The translations under genes were made by a program, and so were the position numbers. A stretch of DNA of 8,077 nt from Clostridiales bacterium. GTDB lineage: Bacteria > Bacillota > Clostridia > Peptostreptococcales > Anaerovoracaceae. The notes under the pieces are model-generated. The model was not told the origin of the DNA, searched no databases, and saw only the letters and a list, made by a program, of their open reading frames with translations. Shown here one piece after another: positions 6,270 through 8,077 of the stretch; position 1 is the first letter of the stretch, and every line of letters begins with the position of its first letter. The stretch is taken from the NCBI GenBank assembly GCA_012515135.1, contig JAAYYX010000175.1, positions 1-8,077 on the forward strand. Direction: 5' to 3'.

Positions 6270-6281
6270 ACAACATGTTGT
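6270..6281. repeat. 12-bp perfect palindrome ACAACATGTTGT
   Basis: Perfect dyad between the DnaA box cluster and the rpmH promoter, about 40 bases upstream of its -35 hexamer. It could be a binding site for a dimeric regulator; I do not recognise it as the site of a known protein, and nothing else in the window repeats it. Confidence 0.5.
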
Positions 6282-6320
6282 TTTAAAATGTTATATCCTT
6301 CTGTAAAAGGTATAAAATCA

Positions 6321-6349
6321 TTGACATAGAAAGGTCTCGGAATTATAAT
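6321..6349 (+). promoter_or_regulatory. Consensus sigma-A promoter for the rpmH operon
   Basis: TTGACA (6321-6326), a 17-base spacer and TATAAT (6344-6349) form a full-consensus housekeeping promoter. The predicted start near 6356 leaves a leader of about 25 bases before the rpmH ATG at 6381. Strength fits the high demand for a ribosomal protein. I see no other clear promoter in the rightward operon. Confidence 0.9.
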
Positions 6350-6380
6350 TATAGGGCATGTGTGCAAGGAGGTGTATAAT

Positions 6381-6515
6381 ATGAAAATGACTTATCAGCC
6401 GAAAAAAAGACAGAGAAAAAAAGAACACGGCTTCAGAAAAAGAATGAAAACAAAAAGCGGCAGAAATGTACTCAAGAGAAGAAGACAGAGGGGAAGAAAA
6501 GTTCTGTCAGCGTAA
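6381..6515 (+). CDS. rpmH: 50S ribosomal protein L34
   Basis: Small, strongly basic structural protein of the large ribosomal subunit, 44 aa, the standard length. It shows the family pattern TYQPKKRQRKKEHGFRKRM (residues 4-22), then SGRNVLKRRRQRGRKVLSA at the end (26-44). The ATG at 6381 is preceded by AAGGAGG with eight bases of spacing, downstream of a perfect promoter. An internal Met at residue 3 is less well placed. It is first in the rightward operon, and its stop codon lies next to the rnpA Shine-Dalgarno. rpmH beside dnaA, facing away, is one of the most conserved origin arrangements in bacteria. Confidence 0.97.
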   Translation: MKMTYQPKKRQRKKEHGFRKRMKTKSGRNVLKRRRQRGRKVLSA

Positions 6516-6527
6516 AGGACAGGTTTT

Positions 6528-6857
6528 ATGCTGAAGAAAAACATTTTGCGCAGAAAAAGAGATTTTTCTGCGGTTTATAACAAAGGAAAATTTGTAAGAG
6601 AAAAATACATTGTCCTGTTCTACAGGAAAAATGATTTGTCTTACAACAGGATCGCTTTTTTAGCAAGTAAAAAAGTTGGAAACAGCGTAAAGAGAAACAG
6701 GGCGAGAAGGCTGATGAAAGAAAGCGTAAGAGCATCCGGTGAACCGGTATTCTCGGGATACGATATTATATTCATCGCCAGGAACACGATAAACAACAGG
6801 AAATGTGCGGATGTGAAAGAATCTATTGAAGCCGCAATAAAGAAGGTGGAAATTTGA
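6528..6857 (+). CDS. rnpA: Ribonuclease P protein component
   Basis: Protein cofactor of RNase P, which works with the catalytic RNA (not in this window) to remove 5' leaders from tRNA precursors. At 109 aa it matches the family's usual length and is basic. The RNR signature KKVGNSVKRNRARRLMKE lies at 48-65, preceded by the central strand RIAFLASK (41-48). The N-terminal LRRKRDFSAVYNKGK (7-21) is also typical, as is the GYDIIFIAR strand (78-85). The ATG has AAAGGA eight bases upstream, overlapping the rpmH stop region; the gap to rpmH is 12 bases. Its TGA overlaps the TTG start of yidD, so translation of the two is probably coupled. Confidence 0.96.
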   Translation: MLKKNILRRKRDFSAVYNKGKFVREKYIVLFYRKNDLSYNRIAFLASKKVGNSVKRNRARRLMKESVRASGEPVFSGYDIIFIARNTINNRKCADVKESIEAAIKKVEI

Positions 6858-7063
6858 AAAAGATATTTGTTCTTCTTATAAGAGGATATCAAAAATTCAT
6901 CTCACCGTTGTTCCCGCCGACATGCAGGTTTTACCCGACCTGTTCGGAGTATTTTATCCAGGCATTAGAAAAATACGGTATTTTTAAGGGTAGTTATTTG
7001 GGAATAAGAAGAATATTAAGGTGTCACCCCTGGAATCCGGGAGGATATGACCCTTTAAAATGA
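6854..7063 (+). CDS. yidD: Membrane protein insertion efficiency factor YidD
   Basis: Small membrane-associated protein, 69 aa, thought to help YidC-dependent insertion of inner-membrane proteins. The sequence is diagnostic: RGYQKFISPLFPPTCRFYPT (10-29), then CSEYFIQALEKYG (30-42), then GIRRILRCHPWNPGGYDPL (50-68). Three cysteines (24, 30, 57) sit at conserved family positions. The hydrophobic N-terminus (IFVLLI) precedes the amphipathic region. There is no in-frame ATG before the motif, so the start is the TTG at 6854, which overlaps the rnpA TGA by the four bases TTGA. AAGGTGG four bases upstream supports it, though that spacing is short. The neighbouring rnpA and yidC genes are the expected context. 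Confidence 0.94.
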   Translation: MKKIFVLLIRGYQKFISPLFPPTCRFYPTCSEYFIQALEKYGIFKGSYLGIRRILRCHPWNPGGYDPLK

Positions 7064-7086
7064 TAGGATGATTTCGGAGGAATTTA

Positions 7087-7776
7087 ATGAACACGATCAT
7101 AGGTGCTCTGGCACAGCCCGTAGGCTGGCTACTGAGTTCGATATATGACCTGATTGGCAATTACGGAATAACACTTATAGTTTTCACACTGATTGTAAAA
7201 GTTTGTCTTTATCCGCTTTATTCAAAGCAGATAAAATCCACAGCCAGAATGGCGCAGGTACAGCCAAAGATGAAAGCACTTCAGCAAAAGTATGCCAACG
7301 ACAAGCAGACTTTGAACATGAAGCTTTCAGAAATGTACAAAGAAGAGAAATTCAACCCTGCGGCAGGATGTCTCCCTATGCTTATACAAATGCCGATAAT
7401 CTTCGGTATATTTGCATTACTTAGAAATCCCCTGGCATATCTTCAAAGCGATGAAATGCTTTTTGCCGTCCATGAATCATTTTTGTGGATGGTGGATCTT
7501 TCTCAGCCGGACAAATGGATACTTCCCATACTGGCGGGGATCGCAACTTTTATTTCTTTCAGAATGACATCTCAGCAGCAGTCAGCCGCACAGCCCGGAG
7601 GGATGGGCAGCATGATGAAAATGATGCAGTATTTTTTCCCAGTCATGATCGTTCTTATGGGAAGATCTTTTCCTGCAGGATTGACTATTTACTGGTTCGT
7701 TGGACAATTCATCCAGATATTTTTCAATCTGCACCTTAATAAAGTCAGGAAGAAGATCAAAGAGGGAGGAAAATAA
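7087..7776 (+). CDS. yidC: Membrane protein insertase YidC (Oxa1/SpoIIIJ family)
   Basis: Inserts and folds membrane proteins, alone or with the Sec translocon. At 229 aa it is the short Gram-positive type without the large extracellular domain of E. coli YidC. Hydrophobic segments are at about 22-44, 93-118, 144-159 and 182-215. The long charged cytoplasmic hairpin between the first two (47-90, e.g. KMKALQQKYANDKQ) is characteristic, as are NPAAGCLPMLIQMPIIFGIF (90-109) and the GLTIYWFVGQFIQI end (198-211). The N-terminus lacks a lipobox cysteine, so this copy is not an obvious lipoprotein. The groove residue usually Arg in the first core segment is Lys38 here (TLIVKVCLYPL). The ATG has GGAGG six bases upstream. 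The gene follows yidD by 23 bases and is followed by jag after one base. Confidence 0.96.
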   Translation: MNTIIGALAQPVGWLLSSIYDLIGNYGITLIVFTLIVKVCLYPLYSKQIKSTARMAQVQPKMKALQQKYANDKQTLNMKLSEMYKEEKFNPAAGCLPMLIQMPIIFGIFALLRNPLAYLQSDEMLFAVHESFLWMVDLSQPDKWILPILAGIATFISFRMTSQQQSAAQPGGMGSMMKMMQYFFPVMIVLMGRSFPAGLTIYWFVGQFIQIFFNLHLNKVRKKIKEGGK

Positions 7777-7777
7777 A

Positions 7778-8077
7778 ATGAAATTTTCGGAAAAATGGGG
7801 ACAGGACGTGGAAGAAGCCACACAGCTTGCCCTGAAAGATTTGAAAGCCACCATAGATGAAGTTGAAGTAACGGTCATAGAAGAGCCGTCAAAGGGATTT
7901 CTGGGTCTTGGCTCAAAACTGGCAAAAGTCAGAGTCGAGCTTAAATCAGAAAAAGACAAAGGTGAGAAAGAAGCCCGTAAAGAAGTAAGGGAAGAACCTA
8001 AAAAACCGGCTAAAGTAAAGAAAAAGACAACAGCAGAGAAAGACACTTCAGAAAAATCGGCAGAGGAAGACACTTCA
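7778..8077 (+). CDS. jag: RNA-binding protein Jag/KhpB, N-terminal part (cut by window edge)
   Basis: First 100 codons of a Jag (SpoIIIJ-associated)/KhpB protein, a cytoplasmic RNA-binding protein that pairs with KhpA in other Bacillota. The visible Jag_N domain (1-55) ends in the diagnostic EEPSKGFLGLGSKLAKVRVE (35-54). It is followed by a low-complexity linker rich in Lys and Glu (56-100) with repeated DTS and EK units. The expected KH and R3H domains would lie past 8077, so they cannot be confirmed. The ATG at 7778 has GGAGG eight bases upstream, and only one base separates it from the yidC stop. Position directly after yidC is the normal one for this gene. The linker length varies in the family, so its charge-rich composition is not unusual in itself. 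Confidence 0.93.
   Translation, partial: MKFSEKWGQDVEEATQLALKDLKATIDEVEVTVIEEPSKGFLGLGSKLAKVRVELKSEKDKGEKEARKEVREEPKKPAKVKKKTTAEKDTSEKSAEEDTS

Larger units (their letters stand above)
6122..6380. other. oriC: oriC, upstream part: divergent dnaA/rpmH intergenic region
   Basis: This 259-bp gap between the oppositely directed dnaA and rpmH genes carries two perfect DnaA boxes (6170-6178, 6224-6232) and one near-perfect inverted box (6236-6244). It also holds an A-rich stretch (6189-6219), a 12-bp palindrome, the dnaA promoter and the rpmH promoter. In Bacillota such a region is the box-binding half of a bipartite origin, with opening occurring on the far side of dnaA. I see no tRNA, small ORF or terminator here. 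Confidence 0.85.

Noticed and set aside
7582..8073. 163-aa open frame on the minus strand opposite yidC and jag
   Set aside because: Serine/phenylalanine-rich shadow of Lys/Glu-rich jag codons; the plus-strand frame has the family motifs.
1..8077. A novel defence, mobile or biosynthetic system
   Set aside because: Every substantial open frame is either a conserved origin-region housekeeping gene or the antisense shadow of one; no transposase, CRISPR array, toxin pair or attachment site was seen.

Overview
This window is the chromosomal replication origin (oriC) neighbourhood of a low-GC Bacillota, most likely an anaerobic Clostridia-type lineage. The evidence is gene order (dnaA-dnaN-recF-gyrB-gyrA running one way, rpmH-rnpA-yidD-yidC-jag the other), strong purine-rich Shine-Dalgarno sequences, heavy use of AGA, ATA and AAA codons, a Clostridia-like L34 protein and a short YidC. 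I cannot name the genus from sequence alone.

Layout. Positions 1-286 (minus) hold the 5' end of gyrA, cut by the window edge. gyrB (2237-297, minus) lies 10 nt upstream of it and has its own predicted promoter in the 157-bp gap after recF. recF (3507-2395) and dnaN (4628-3510) are almost fused. A 161-bp gap (4629-4789) separates dnaN from dnaA and carries what looks like the unwinding site: same-orientation DnaA boxes, a short GC block, six uninterrupted DnaA-trios and a (TA)n tract. dnaA is 6121-4790, minus. The 259-bp divergent gap 6122-6380 holds further DnaA boxes, the dnaA promoter with a consensus DnaA box inside it, and a perfect-consensus promoter for the rightward operon. That operon is rpmH (6381-6515), rnpA (6528-6857), yidD (6854-7063), yidC (7087-7776) and jag/khpB (7778 to beyond the window edge).

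How it works together. DnaA binds the two box clusters flanking its own gene, giving a bipartite origin. Melting is predicted next to dnaN. The clamp (DnaN), the gap-repair protein (RecF) and gyrase serve the forks. All genes are transcribed away from the origin, so they are co-directional with replication. The rightward genes make ribosomal protein L34, the RNase P protein, and a membrane-insertion set (YidD, YidC, Jag). No gap between genes exceeds 300 bp.

I found no new accessory system, mobile element, CRISPR array, tRNA or rRNA. The points worth a second look are the unusually clean origin architecture, the DnaA box inside the dnaA promoter, the absence of the S4-domain gene (rlbA/yaaA) and remB from their usual slots, and a marked drop in GC across dnaA-dnaN-recF compared with the flanking gyrase and yidC genes.
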